Source of the DNA: DASXQK01 sp963757155
Lineage (GTDB): Bacteria; Pseudomonadota; Alphaproteobacteria; Dongiales; Dongiaceae
Assembly (NCBI GenBank): GCA_963757155.1
Contig: CAVWQS010000010.1
Location: 186,001 to 250,000 of the forward strand
Length of the DNA stretch: 64,000 bases
Direction of reading: 5' to 3'
The notes below the pieces were generated by a model. The model worked only from the letters and a program-made list of their open reading frames with translations, ran no database searches and was not told where the DNA came from. Within the stretch, counting starts at the first letter, position 1. Each line of letters starts with the position of its first letter. The translations under genes and the position numbers were made by a program. Below, one piece after another: positions 28,664 to 37,723 of this stretch.

Positions 28664-28777
28664 CGAGAACGCCCGTCGTCACGATCGAGCCGCCACCCTT
28701 CAAGTTTCCGTGGGACATGCTGGCGAGTAGCCCCTGACGAAGTCTATTGTCCGGCGGTCGAAACACATGGGGCTTCC

Positions 28778-29992
28778 GTGGGCTCGCTCGGCCGTTTCAT
28801 CGCCCTCCTTCTGGCTCTGCTCTGCGTCGCACCGCAGGGCGCACGATCCGATCCCGCGCCTACGAGCTGGAGCCAGGCGCTGGCCCAGGCCAAGGGCCAG
28901 ACGGTCTATTTCAACGCCTGGGGCGGCGATCCCAAGATCAACGCCTTCATCGCCTGGGCCGCGGGGCGGCTTCAGGCCGAGTACGGGGTCACCCTGCGCC
29001 AGGTGAAGCTGTCGGATACCGGCGAGGCGGTCGCCCGGGTGCTGGCGGAGAAGACCGCCGGGCGGGCGGATGGCGGCTCGGTCGATCTCATCTGGATCAA
29101 CGGCGCCAATTTTGCCGCCATGAAGCGCCAGGGCCTGCTCTTCGGTCCCTTCACCCAGATGTTGCCGAACTATCGTCTGGTGGATGCTCAGGGAAAGCCG
29201 ACCACGGCGGTGGATTTCACCGTGCCGGTGGAGGGCCTCGAGGCACCCTGGGGCATGGCCCAGATCGTGTTCATCTATGACACGGCGCGGGTGTCGGACC
29301 CGCCGCGGAGCATGACGGCGCTGCTCGCCTGGGCCAAAGCCCATCCCGGCCGCTTTACTTATCCCGCCCCGCCGGATTTCACCGGCACCACCTTCCTGAA
29401 GCAGGCGCTCTATGAGTTGACCCCGGATCCGGCACGGCTCGCCAAGCCGGTTTCCGAGGCGGATTTCGCGGCGGCGACGGCGCCGCTCTGGGCCTATCTC
29501 GACAAGCTCCATCCCTTGCTCTGGCGCCATGGCCAGCAATTCCCCGGGAACAGCGAGGCGATGCGCCAGGCCCTCGACGACGGCGAGATCGACATCGCCT
29601 TCAACTTCAATCCCGGCGAGGCGAGCTCGGCAATCGCCCAGGGCCTGCTGCCGGGGACCGTGCGCAGCTATGTCTTCGATCGCGGCAGCATCGCCAATAC
29701 GCATTTCCTCGCTATTCCCTTCGGCGCCAATTCCAAGGCCGGTGCCATGATCGTCGCAAATTTTTTAATGTCGCCGGAGGCTCAGGCCCATAAGCAGGAC
29801 CCCGCCGTCTGGGGCGATCCGACGGTGCTCGATGTCGCGGCTCTCGATCCCGCGGCGCGCAAGCTCTTCGCCGATCTGCCGCAAGGCGTGGCGACCTTGC
29901 CGCCGGAGAAGCTCGGTCGCACCTTGCCGGAGCCCGACCCCAGCTGGATGACGCGACTGACGGACGAATGGCGCCAGCGTTACGCCCGATAG
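28778..29992 (+). CDS. ynjB: ABC importer substrate-binding protein, YnjB family
   Basis: 404 residues from a GTG at 28778. The signal peptide (about 1-24) ends near PQGARSDP. YnjB hallmarks: VYFNAWGGDPKINAFIAW at the N-terminus and VDLIWINGANFAAMKRQGLL. YnjB proteins form a family related to thiamine/iron binding proteins, with no proven ligand. The permease gene starts 11 bases downstream and the ATPase overlaps that in turn, so binding protein, permease and ATPase form a compact operon. Confidence 0.88.
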   Translation: MGSLGRFIALLLALLCVAPQGARSDPAPTSWSQALAQAKGQTVYFNAWGGDPKINAFIAWAAGRLQAEYGVTLRQVKLSDTGEAVARVLAEKTAGRADGGSVDLIWINGANFAAMKRQGLLFGPFTQMLPNYRLVDAQGKPTTAVDFTVPVEGLEAPWGMAQIVFIYDTARVSDPPRSMTALLAWAKAHPGRFTYPAPPDFTGTTFLKQALYELTPDPARLAKPVSEADFAAATAPLWAYLDKLHPLLWRHGQQFPGNSEAMRQALDDGEIDIAFNFNPGEASSAIAQGLLPGTVRSYVFDRGSIANTHFLAIPFGANSKAGAMIVANFLMSPEAQAHKQDPAVWGDPTVLDVAALDPAARKLFADLPQGVATLPPEKLGRTLPEPDPSWMTRLTDEWRQRYAR

Positions 29993-30003
29993 GGTTTCTA
30001 TCG

Positions 30004-31707
30004 ATGCGCCGGGGCGGCTCGCTGAGCCTTCTGCCGGCGGTCACCTTGGCCCTGTTCCTGCTGCCCGTGCTCGCCGGGGTGATCGGGACGTTGCTGCCGG
30101 CCCTGGGATTCCTGCCCGGCCTGGGCGAGAAGGAGTTCTCGCTGCGGCCGATCCGTGCATTGCTCGGCGCCCCGGAGTTGCCGGGCGCCCTGATCGCGAC
30201 GCTGGTCAGCGGGCTTCTCGCCACGCTCCTCGCTTTCCTCTCCGCGATCGGTCTGGCGGCGAGCCTCCAGGGGACGCGGCTCCTCGCCTGGCTCGGCCGG
30301 CTCACCGTCCCGCTTCTGGCCATGCCCCATGCGGCGCTGGCGATCGGCTTCGCTTTCCTCATCGCCCCCAGCGGCTGGCTTGTCCGGCTGGCAGCACCCC
30401 TCTTGGTGGGCGGCGGACCGCCCGATCTTCCCATTCCGGGCGATCGCCTCGGCCTGACCTTGGCCGCCGGGCTCTGGCTCAAGGAGACGCCCTTCCTCCT
30501 GCTCGCGGTCTTCGCCGGGATGAACCAGCTGCCTGTCGCCCGCTTCCTCGATATCGCCCGCAGCCTCGGTTATGGGCCGGCGACAGCCTGGCTGAAGGTG
30601 ATCCTGCCGATTCTTTATGGGCAGCTACGTCTGCCGATCTATGCCGTCCTCGCCTTCTCCCTTTCGGTTGTCGATATGGCGCTGATCCTGGGACCGACGA
30701 CTCCGCCGACCCTCGCGACGCTGCTGCTGGGCTGGTTCGACGATCCGAGCCTGGTGAAGCTGCTACCCGCGGCGGCAGGCGGCATGCTGCAGCTTCTGCT
30801 GGCGGCGGCGGCGATCCTGCTCTGGCGCCTGGGCGAGGTCCTGGTCGCGCGCATCGCGCGGTTCTGGCTGGCGGGCGGCGGACGCGGCCATCGGGGAGGG
30901 ACGGGACGGCGATTGGGCGCGGCGGCGGCATTGCTCCTGCTCTTCCTTGCCTTCACCAGCATGCTGGCGCTGGGCCTCTGGTCGCTCGCCCGCCGCTGGC
31001 CCTTTCCCGCTCCCCTGCCCATCTCCTGGGGCCCGGGCAATTGGCAGGGCGCTGGCCCCGATCTCTCGCGCGCGCTCACGACCAGCCTGCTGCTCGCTTC
31101 GGCCGCCACGGCGATCGCCTTGGTCCTGAGCCTGGGCTGCCTGGAAAACGAGCGGCGCCACGGTCTGCATCCCAGCGCACGCGCCCTCTGGCTCATCTAT
31201 CTGCCGCTGCTGATTCCCCAGATCTCCTTCATGTTCGGGACCACGGCGCTGCTCGACTGGCTCGGCCTGGAGGCGAGCCTGGTGGCGCTGATCTGGAGCC
31301 ATCTCCTCTTCGTGCTGCCCTATGTCTTTCTGATGCTGGCCGATCCCTATCGCGCGCTGGACGAGCGCTACCGCCGCACCGGGCTTTGCCTCGGCGCGGG
31401 CGAATCCCGAGTCTTCTTCGCGGTGACCGTGCCCATGCTGCTGCGCCCGATCCTGCTGGCGGCTGCGGTGGGCTTCTCGGTCAGCATCGCCCTCTATCTG
31501 CCGACCCTCTTCGCCGGCGCCGGCAGATTCACCACTTTGGCCACGGAAGCGGTGGCGGCCAATGCCGGCGCCGACCGCCGGCTGGCGGGAGTCTATGGCT
31601 TCCTGCAGGCGGCGCTGCCACTGGCGGGCTTCGGGCTCGCGCTGCTTTTGCCGCGCCTCGTCTTCCGCCACCGCCGCGGGCTGCTGATGGCGCGGGGCAG
31701 GCCGTGA
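30004..31707 (+). CDS. ynjC: ABC importer permease, YnjC family (two fused permease halves)
   Basis: About 567 residues with about 12 helices: two six-helix permease units in one chain, as in ThiP/FbpB-like proteins. Docking loops: IARSLGYGPATAWLKVILP in the first half and TGLCLGAGESRVFFAVTVP in the second. It begins 11 bases after ynjB and its stop overlaps the ATG of ynjD. It forms the full channel of the importer. Confidence 0.88.
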   Translation: MRRGGSLSLLPAVTLALFLLPVLAGVIGTLLPALGFLPGLGEKEFSLRPIRALLGAPELPGALIATLVSGLLATLLAFLSAIGLAASLQGTRLLAWLGRLTVPLLAMPHAALAIGFAFLIAPSGWLVRLAAPLLVGGGPPDLPIPGDRLGLTLAAGLWLKETPFLLLAVFAGMNQLPVARFLDIARSLGYGPATAWLKVILPILYGQLRLPIYAVLAFSLSVVDMALILGPTTPPTLATLLLGWFDDPSLVKLLPAAAGGMLQLLLAAAAILLWRLGEVLVARIARFWLAGGGRGHRGGTGRRLGAAAALLLLFLAFTSMLALGLWSLARRWPFPAPLPISWGPGNWQGAGPDLSRALTTSLLLASAATAIALVLSLGCLENERRHGLHPSARALWLIYLPLLIPQISFMFGTTALLDWLGLEASLVALIWSHLLFVLPYVFLMLADPYRALDERYRRTGLCLGAGESRVFFAVTVPMLLRPILLAAAVGFSVSIALYLPTLFAGAGRFTTLATEAVAANAGADRRLAGVYGFLQAALPLAGFGLALLLPRLVFRHRRGLLMARGRP

Positions 31708-32381
31708 TGAGCGCCTCCGATCTCGCGGGCCTGAGCTTGGCGGCGGTCGCGATCAGGCTGGGCGGCCGAAGGCTGCTCGGGCCCCTCGATCTTCAGGTGC
31801 GTCCCGGCGAGGTCGTGACTCTCATGGGGCCCTCGGGCAGCGGGAAATCCAGCCTGCTCGCCTTCATCTGCGGCACGCTGGATCCAGCCTTCGCCGCCGA
31901 GGGGCGGGTACTTCTGGATGGGGTCGATCTCGCCCCTTTGCCGCCCGAGCGGCGGCGCGTGGGTATCCTGTTCCAGGACGATCTGCTCTTTCCCCATCTG
32001 TCGGTCGGCGGAAACCTGGCTTTTGCCTTGCCACCTGGCCTCTCGGGCCCCGAGCGGCGCGGGCGTGTGGCCGCGGCGCTCGCCGAGTCGGGGCTCGCCG
32101 GGTTGGAGGGGAGGGACCCCGCCACTCTCTCCGGCGGCCAGCGGGCCCGGGTGGCCCTGTTGCGCATGCTGCTGTCGGAGCCGCGCGCCCTTCTCCTGGA
32201 CGAGCCTTTCGGGGGGCTGGACGAGGGACTGCGCCATCAATTCCGCGATCTGGTTTTCCGCCGGGCGGCGGAAAGGCGGCTGCCGGCGTTGCTCGTGACC
32301 CATGACCGGGCCGATGCCGCCGCTGCCAGTGGTAAAATAGTCACAGTTGAGGAAGACTTCTCTAATGACCACAAGGAATAA
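31707..32381 (+). CDS. ynjD: ABC importer ATPase, YnjD family
   Basis: 224 residues, the short single-domain size of YnjD/ThiQ ATPases. Walker A LMGPSGSGKSS, signature LSGGQRARVALLR, Walker B ALLLDEPFGGLD, switch His in LVTHDRADA. The ATG at 31707 overlaps the permease stop. The C-terminus lacks a regulatory domain. Confidence 0.9.
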   Translation: MSASDLAGLSLAAVAIRLGGRRLLGPLDLQVRPGEVVTLMGPSGSGKSSLLAFICGTLDPAFAAEGRVLLDGVDLAPLPPERRRVGILFQDDLLFPHLSVGGNLAFALPPGLSGPERRGRVAAALAESGLAGLEGRDPATLSGGQRARVALLRMLLSEPRALLLDEPFGGLDEGLRHQFRDLVFRRAAERRLPALLVTHDRADAAAASGKIVTVEEDFSNDHKE

Positions 32382-32570
32382 GCGGGCTACTTTGACTTTG
32401 GGGAACCGCTCGCCTAATATCCTTTCCATCTCGGGCCGGACACAAAATGACGTGTTGCGGCTTGGGCTCGGTGGGGGGTACGCCGAGTGAGTTTCTGGTT
32501 GCCGTCTTGCGGCGGGGCCGGGGGTCGCCGGTAGCGGTGCATTCGAAGTTAATCGAGAGGGGTCATCCAG

Positions 32571-33395
32571 ATGAATATGAAAGTTCTCGGCGCCGTCGCG
32601 GCTCTCGGTCTTTTGGCCGGCTGCGTCAGCAATATCGAGGAAGTCGGCAAAGCGAAGGGTACGGGCTCTGCCTTCACCCAAGCGCTGACCGAAGAATACA
32701 AGTCTTTCGTCGCCGAAGAGCATGATGAGTACGACTGGGCGGCTGCCGATTACTTCGCCCGCAAGGGCCTGACGGCGGCTTCCGGAACGGCGGTTCCGCC
32801 GGAAGATCCGGCAACCTATGACCTTGGCGATGCGGCGGGCGAGATTGCCGCGGCGCGTCAGCGTCTGATCACCGACCTCGACAATGGCGGCCGCGATGCC
32901 AAGCCGGCGGTGGCTGCCAAGGCCCAGGTCAAGTTCGACTGCTGGGTCCATGAGCAGGACGAAGGCTGGCAGAAGGACGAGATCGCAGCCTGCAAGAACG
33001 ACCTGATGGCCGCTCTTGACGAGCTCGAGAAGAAGGAAGCGGCGGCGGCTCCTGCGATGGCGCCGGGCAACTACACCGTCTACTTCGACTTCGACAAGGC
33101 CGTGATCAACGCGGCGGGTCAGCAGGTCATCAACCAGGTGTTGGCCGATGCCAGAATGCATCCGCCGTCATCGGTCTCGGTGACCGGCCATACCGACACG
33201 GTGGGTCCGGCTGACTACAACATGGCTCTGGGTCTGCGTCGTGCCGACGCGGTCCGCACGGCCCTGATCTCCGGCGGCGTGCCTGCCGACAAGATCACGG
33301 TCGCCAGCCGTGGCTTCACGGATCTGGCAGTGCCGACCGGCCCGAACGTTCGCGAGGCCAAGAACCGCCGCGCCGAGATCATCCTGCAGCCGTAA
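32571..33395 (+). CDS. OmpA-family outer-membrane lipoprotein
   Basis: 274 residues. Lipobox LLAGC with the lipidated Cys at 18. The middle (about 25-165) is acidic and helical, ending in a Glu/Ala-rich linker. The OmpA-like peptidoglycan-binding domain (about 167-274) has VYFDFDKAVINAAGQQ, VTGHTDTVGPADYNMALGLR and AKNRRAEIIL. It anchors the outer membrane to peptidoglycan. A start site GAGAGGGG precedes the ATG, and a perfect terminator follows within 65 bases, so it is a single-gene unit. Confidence 0.92.
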   Translation: MNMKVLGAVAALGLLAGCVSNIEEVGKAKGTGSAFTQALTEEYKSFVAEEHDEYDWAAADYFARKGLTAASGTAVPPEDPATYDLGDAAGEIAAARQRLITDLDNGGRDAKPAVAAKAQVKFDCWVHEQDEGWQKDEIAACKNDLMAALDELEKKEAAAAPAMAPGNYTVYFDFDKAVINAAGQQVINQVLADARMHPPSSVSVTGHTDTVGPADYNMALGLRRADAVRTALISGGVPADKITVASRGFTDLAVPTGPNVREAKNRRAEIILQP

Positions 33396-33425
33396 TCGCA
33401 GGGAACTCGACCGACGAAGCTACCG

Positions 33426-33461
33426 GCGGCGCCGGGGGAAACCCCGGCGCCGCTTTCTTTT
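33426..33461 (+). terminator. Rho-independent terminator after the OmpA lipoprotein gene
   Basis: A perfect 12-base stem GCGGCGCCGGGG/CCCCGGCGCCGC closed by a GAAA tetraloop (33426-33453) is followed by TTTCTTTT. It lies 31 bases after the lipoprotein stop. Confidence 0.92.
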
Positions 33462-33554
33462 GGGGTGCGGGGTGGCTTTTTGCCGCTTGGCGCGGGTGGG
33501 TCGGCAACGGCGCGCATGCTGGAAAGCGCCGCGGGGCTGGCGTAGGATGGCGCC

Positions 33555-33950
33555 ATGTATTGCGAGACAACCGAGGGCATCACCATCACGGTGAAGCCCT
33601 ATTTCCTCGACGAACGATCCGCCCCCGAGAAGTCCCACTTCGTCTGGGCCTATCACGTCCGCATCGAGAACAATGGCGGACGGACGGTTCAGCTGCGGAA
33701 CCGGCATTGGCGGATCACCAATTCGCAGGGCCGGACCCAGGAGGTGCGGGGGGCCGGCGTGGTCGGGGAGCAACCAGTGTTGCGCCCGGGTGACAGCTTT
33801 GAGTACACCAGCGGAACGCCTTTGCCGACCCCCTCGGGGATCATGACGGGCTCCTATCAGATGGAGGCCAGCGACACCGGGGAGCAATTCGACGTCAAGA
33901 TTCCCAGCTTCTCCCTTGACAGCCCCCATCAGCAGGTCAAGTTGAACTGA
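33555..33950 (+). CDS. apaG: ApaG (Co2+/Mg2+ efflux-associated) domain protein
   Basis: 131 residues, the full length of ApaG. Family features: ITITVKPYFLDERSAPEK, FVWAYHVRIENNG, VQLRNRHWRITNSQGR and EVRGAGVVGEQPVLRPG, ending in a fibronectin-III-like fold. ApaG deletion affects cobalt resistance and Ap4A in enterics; its molecular role is unclear. It lies 130 bases upstream of folE on the same strand. Confidence 0.95.
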   Translation: MYCETTEGITITVKPYFLDERSAPEKSHFVWAYHVRIENNGGRTVQLRNRHWRITNSQGRTQEVRGAGVVGEQPVLRPGDSFEYTSGTPLPTPSGIMTGSYQMEASDTGEQFDVKIPSFSLDSPHQQVKLN

Positions 33951-34080
33951 CGGCGTCGTCATGGCCCCAGAGGTTCCCCCTCGAGGCCGGGCCGCCAGCT
34001 CACCGGCCCATTCGACCATCCAATTCACCCATACAGGTTGCTTCGCCTGATCGGGACCCGTTCTGGAAGGAGCCCGCCCC

Positions 34081-34755
34081 ATGCCCAAGCCCGCCGCCAA
34101 GAAGCCCCGTTCGCGCGCCCTCGATCGCCGCGGCGAGGCACGGACCTCCCAGAAGCGCCTCAAGCGCCCGAGTCGCAGCGAGGCGGAGGCGGCCGTGCGC
34201 ACCCTCATCCAATGGGCCGGCGACGATCCCGACCGCGAAGGGCTGCTGGGCACGCCCTCGCGAGTCGTGCGCTCCTATGAGGAATTCTTCTCCGGCTATG
34301 GCGAGGACCCGGTCGCCATCCTGCAGCGCACCTTCGAGGAGACCGACGGCTATGACGAGATGGTGGTGCTGCGCGACATCCGGTTCGAGTCGCATTGCGA
34401 GCACCACATGGTGCCCATCATCGGCCGCGCCCATATCGCCTATCTGCCGCGCCAGCGGGTCATCGGCATCTCCAAGCTCGCCCGGCTGCTGGAGGTCTAT
34501 AGCCACCGGCTGCAGATCCAGGAGAAGCTGACGGCCCAGATCGCCAAGACCATCGATCAGGTGCTGCAGCCCAAGGGCGTGGGCGTGATCATCGACGCCT
34601 CCCATCAATGCATGACGACCCGGGGCGTGCATAAGCCCGGCATGAGCATGGTGACGAGCCATATGCTCGGCACCTTCCGCTCCGATCCGCGCACCAGGCG
34701 CGAGTTCCTGGCCATCATCTCGAGCCCCGCCACCACCCAGCTGAGCAACGTATGA
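34081..34755 (+). CDS. folE: GTP cyclohydrolase I (FolE)
   Basis: 224 residues. Converts GTP to dihydroneopterin triphosphate, the first step of folate synthesis. Zinc ligands are in ESHCEHHMVP and HQCMTTRGV; the core reads GRAHIAYLPRQRVIGISKLAR. A Lys/Arg-rich N-terminal tail (about 1-35) precedes the catalytic domain. The ATG at 34081 follows GGAAGGAG. Its stop overlaps the argE start (ATGA), so the two are co-translated. Confidence 0.97.
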   Translation: MPKPAAKKPRSRALDRRGEARTSQKRLKRPSRSEAEAAVRTLIQWAGDDPDREGLLGTPSRVVRSYEEFFSGYGEDPVAILQRTFEETDGYDEMVVLRDIRFESHCEHHMVPIIGRAHIAYLPRQRVIGISKLARLLEVYSHRLQIQEKLTAQIAKTIDQVLQPKGVGVIIDASHQCMTTRGVHKPGMSMVTSHMLGTFRSDPRTRREFLAIISSPATTQLSNV

Positions 34756-35945
34756 GCGCCTCCAAGCTCGCCGCCAAGCCGACCGCGGCCCAGCGCTTCA
34801 ATCCGAAGGAGATGCTGGCCCGCCTCATCGCCTTCGACACCACCTCGGCCCGTTCCAATCTCGCCCTCATCGACTTCGTGCGCGATTATCTGGCCGCCCA
34901 TGGGATCGAGAGCCGCCTCAGCTTCGACGATTCGAAGGCCAAGGCGAATCTCTATGCCAGCCTCGGGCCGGCGGGCCCCGGCGGCGTCGTGCTCTCGGGC
35001 CATACCGATGTCGTCCCGGTGGCGGGACAGCCCTGGCAGAGCGATCCTTTCACCCTGACCGAGCGCGGTGACCGCCTCTACGGCCGCGGCACGTCCGACA
35101 TGAAGGGGTTCATCTCCCTCGTGCTCTCCCTGGTGCCGGAGATGCTGGCGGCCGGGCTGAAGCAGCCGCTGCATATCGCCCTCAGCTATGACGAGGAGAT
35201 GGGCTGCCTCGGCGCGCCACGCATGATCGCCGATATCGCCGCCAATCTGCCGAAGCCGGCGATCGTCATCGTCGGCGAGCCGACGCGCCTCAAGCTCGGC
35301 AACCGGCATAAGGGCTGCTACGGATTCCAGGTCGAGATCCAGGGTCGCGACGGCCATTCGAGCGCGACCCATCGGGGCGTGAATGCGGTCAGCCATGCCG
35401 CCGAGGTCATTCGCTTCCTCGATGGCATCGCCGAGCGCCACCGGCGCGAGGGTCCCTTCGACGACGGCTTCGACCCGCCCTATACCACGCTCAATGTCGG
35501 CGAGATCGAGGGCGGGAGCGCGGTCAATATCATTCCGCGCCATTGCCGCATCGGCTGGGAATTCCGCCCGATCCCGGCCGTCGAGCCGGCGGGCGTGATC
35601 GCCGAGGTCGAAGCTTATCTGGCCGAGTCGCTGTCGCCGCGCCTGGCCGCGCGCGCCCCGGAGGCGAAGGTGGAGATGCGGGCCGATTGCGTGGTGCCGC
35701 CGCTGGTGCCGCGCCCCGATTCGCCGGCCGCCGAGCTGGTCCGCCGCCTGACCGGCGCCAATGAAGCGATCGGTCTTGCCTTCGCCACCGAGGCCGGCCA
35801 GTTCCAGGAGATCGGCATCGATGCCATCGTCTGCGGGCCGGGCAGCATCGAGCAGGCCCACCAGCCCGACGAATTCATCGAGCTCTCCCAGCTCGCCGAA
35901 GGCGAGGCCTTCCTGCGCCGGCTGATCGCCTGGGCGGCGGCTTAG
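34752..35945 (+). CDS. argE: Acetylornithine deacetylase (ArgE, M20 family)
   Basis: 397 residues. Removes the acetyl group from N-acetylornithine in arginine synthesis. M20 dinuclear zinc motifs: SGHTDVVPV, GRGTSDMKGF and YDEEMGCLGAP with the catalytic Glu; C-terminal EAGQFQEIGIDAIVCGPG. The dimerisation domain is about 180-290. It overlaps folE. The argD-argF pair lies 2 kb away on the other strand, supporting the arginine assignment over other M20 deacylases. Confidence 0.9.
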   Translation: MSASKLAAKPTAAQRFNPKEMLARLIAFDTTSARSNLALIDFVRDYLAAHGIESRLSFDDSKAKANLYASLGPAGPGGVVLSGHTDVVPVAGQPWQSDPFTLTERGDRLYGRGTSDMKGFISLVLSLVPEMLAAGLKQPLHIALSYDEEMGCLGAPRMIADIAANLPKPAIVIVGEPTRLKLGNRHKGCYGFQVEIQGRDGHSSATHRGVNAVSHAAEVIRFLDGIAERHRREGPFDDGFDPPYTTLNVGEIEGGSAVNIIPRHCRIGWEFRPIPAVEPAGVIAEVEAYLAESLSPRLAARAPEAKVEMRADCVVPPLVPRPDSPAAELVRRLTGANEAIGLAFATEAGQFQEIGIDAIVCGPGSIEQAHQPDEFIELSQLAEGEAFLRRLIAWAAA

Positions 35946-36023
35946 CGGCGCGCTCCATCTTGGCCCTCTACCGCGCTTCGAAGCGGGAGCCAGGGAGGTC
36001 GGCGAGCCCATCGCTGAAGCGTC

Positions 36024-36045
36024 ATGGCCGGGCGAAGCCGGCCAT
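36024..36045. repeat. REP-like palindromic element
   Basis: ATGGCCGG-GCGAAG-CCGGCCAT is a perfect 8-base stem in the intergenic region after argE. The form (TCATGGCCGG...CCGGCCATCAC) resembles dispersed palindromes common between genes of many alphaproteobacteria. No T-run follows it. Confidence 0.45.
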
Positions 36046-36156
36046 CACGAGGGCTGTTACCAATCTAACTCCTCTAAGCTCGGTCAAGACGCCTCATTCC
36101 TCGGCCGCCTTCGGCTCGCGCACGTGGCGTCCGGACCCTCTCCCGCCATTACGAAT

Positions 36157-36195
36157 GGGCGCGGTAGAGGGGAAAAAGGGCGCGGTAGAGGGGAA
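36157..36195. repeat. 18-base direct repeat, two copies
   Basis: GGGCGCGGTAGAGGGGAA occurs at 36157-36174 and 36178-36195, separated by AAA (21-base period). It lies between argE and the 3' end of the lipoprotein gene, which converges from the other side. Confidence 0.7.
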
Positions 36196-36200
36196 GGGCG

Positions 36201-36794
36201 CTACCTCAGATAGCTCCGCAGATATTGCGGGATGCTCTTCTCCAGGCTCGCGTTCAGATCCTTCATCGTCTGCTCGTTCAGGGTGAACCAGACCCGCTCG
36301 CGGTCGTTCAGCGTCGCGTCCTGGGCCACGGTCTGGCTGCGGGTCGCCTTGGCCTCGACCGTGGCGGCGACGCGCCCGCTGGGCTCGATGATCTGCAGCC
36401 GCACGCCGATGGTGAGGTCATAGCGCTCCGACTGCGGATTATCGAAATCGCTGAACATGCCACCGCTGTCCGGTATGGCGAGATGGGTCTCGATGGCATC
36501 GCCGCGCAGCACGGTATAGACCGCGCGGTCGGGTCCGCCGACGGCGATCAGCCGGTCGCGGCCCCATTGGGCGGCCGTGCCCGAGGGCGATACGGGAAAG
36601 CTCTGCTCCACATTGGGCGCCGCCAGAGGCGGGCGATAGGCATCGACGATATCGACGCGGCTGACGGCCAGGCGGAAGGGCGTGAGATAGGCATAGGTCA
36701 GCTTGGGAAATGTGCCGCGGGTCGGCGGCGTATCGCAGCCCGCGAGCAAACTCGTGAAAATCAACGCTGACAGCAGTCGAAGAGCGATCCTCAT
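36201..36794 (-). CDS. Lipoprotein of unknown function
   Basis: 197 residues from the ATG at 36794. Lipobox SLLAGC with Cys20. The rest is a mixed alpha/beta periplasmic domain with no motif I can name; the end is rich in charged helices (LNASLEKSIPQYLRSYLR). It follows hslO by 16 bases on the minus strand, so it is probably the last gene of the argD-argF-hslO transcript. The start 33 bases further up would overlap hslO and remove the lipoprotein signal position. Confidence 0.75.
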   Translation of the reverse strand: MRIALRLLSALIFTSLLAGCDTPPTRGTFPKLTYAYLTPFRLAVSRVDIVDAYRPPLAAPNVEQSFPVSPSGTAAQWGRDRLIAVGGPDRAVYTVLRGDAIETHLAIPDSGGMFSDFDNPQSERYDLTIGVRLQIIEPSGRVAATVEAKATRSQTVAQDATLNDRERVWFTLNEQTMKDLNASLEKSIPQYLRSYLR

Positions 36795-36810
36795 CCTCGA
36801 TCTCCTCCCA

Positions 36811-37713
36811 TCATTGATCTTCGGCACTCGACTGGGCGAAGCCGGCCAGGGTCTCGCCGTCGAAACGGTACTGCCGGCTGCAGAACTCGCAGGTGACGAG
36901 CGCCTCGCCCTCGGCCTGGAGGGCGGCCAGCTCTTCCTCGGGCATGGCGCGCAGCACCTGGGCCACGCGCTCGCGCGAGCAGCGGCAGCCGGCGATCAGG
37001 GGATGCTTGCGATACACGCGCACGCCATCCTCATGGAACAGGCGGAAGAGCAGATCCTCCGGCAGCAGCCGCGCATCCGTCAGCTCGGCGCTGCTGACGC
37101 TTGCCATGAAGGCCAGCGCCCGGCGCCAGCCGTCCTCGGCCGCCTCGGCCTCCTCGCTGTCTTCGGGCGGGGGCAGGCGCTGGAGCATCAGCGCCCCGAT
37201 TCGCCAATGGCCGTCGATTTCCGATGCGCCCAGCTTGAGGGCGCATTGCAGCTGCTCCGACTGGCGGAAATAGTGATGCACGCAATCGGTGAGCGTCGCC
37301 CCGGTCAGCTCGACGATGCCCTGATAGCGCTCGGTGAAATCGCCCTGATCGACGGTGAAGGCGAGATGGCCGGCGCCCAGCAGGCGGGGAACGGAGGCGT
37401 CGCCCGTGGCCGGCAGGCGCGCCGCATCGAACTGGGCATAGCCGCGCAGCGTTCCGCCGCTGCTGACATCGGCGACCATCAGGCGCACCGGCCCGTCGCC
37501 GGAGGTCTGCAAGGTGAAGACGCCCTCGTATTTCAGGGCGCCGGCCAGCAGGGCCGCCAGCCCCAGCATCTCGGCCAGGAGCCGGGCGACGGGGGCGGGA
37601 TAGTCGTGGCGATGCAGGATCTCGTCGGCCAGCGGGCCCAGCCGCGCCAGACGGCCCCGGAGGCCCTGCGCTTCGATCTGGAAAGGCAGGATCAGGTCGT
37701 CGTTGATATTCAT
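36811..37713 (-). CDS. hslO: Hsp33 redox-regulated chaperonin
   Basis: 300 residues from the ATG at 37713. The N-terminal chaperone domain is followed by a C-terminal zinc switch: AGCRCSRER and VTCEFCSRQYRF provide the four Cys (CxC...CxxC). Oxidation of these releases zinc and activates holdase function in the cytoplasm. It starts 10 bases after argF; the argD-argF-hslO order is a conserved alphaproteobacterial arrangement. Confidence 0.95.
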   Translation of the reverse strand: MNINDDLILPFQIEAQGLRGRLARLGPLADEILHRHDYPAPVARLLAEMLGLAALLAGALKYEGVFTLQTSGDGPVRLMVADVSSGGTLRGYAQFDAARLPATGDASVPRLLGAGHLAFTVDQGDFTERYQGIVELTGATLTDCVHHYFRQSEQLQCALKLGASEIDGHWRIGALMLQRLPPPEDSEEAEAAEDGWRRALAFMASVSSAELTDARLLPEDLLFRLFHEDGVRVYRKHPLIAGCRCSRERVAQVLRAMPEEELAALQAEGEALVTCEFCSRQYRFDGETLAGFAQSSAEDQ

Positions 37714-37723
37714 GCCGGCGGGA

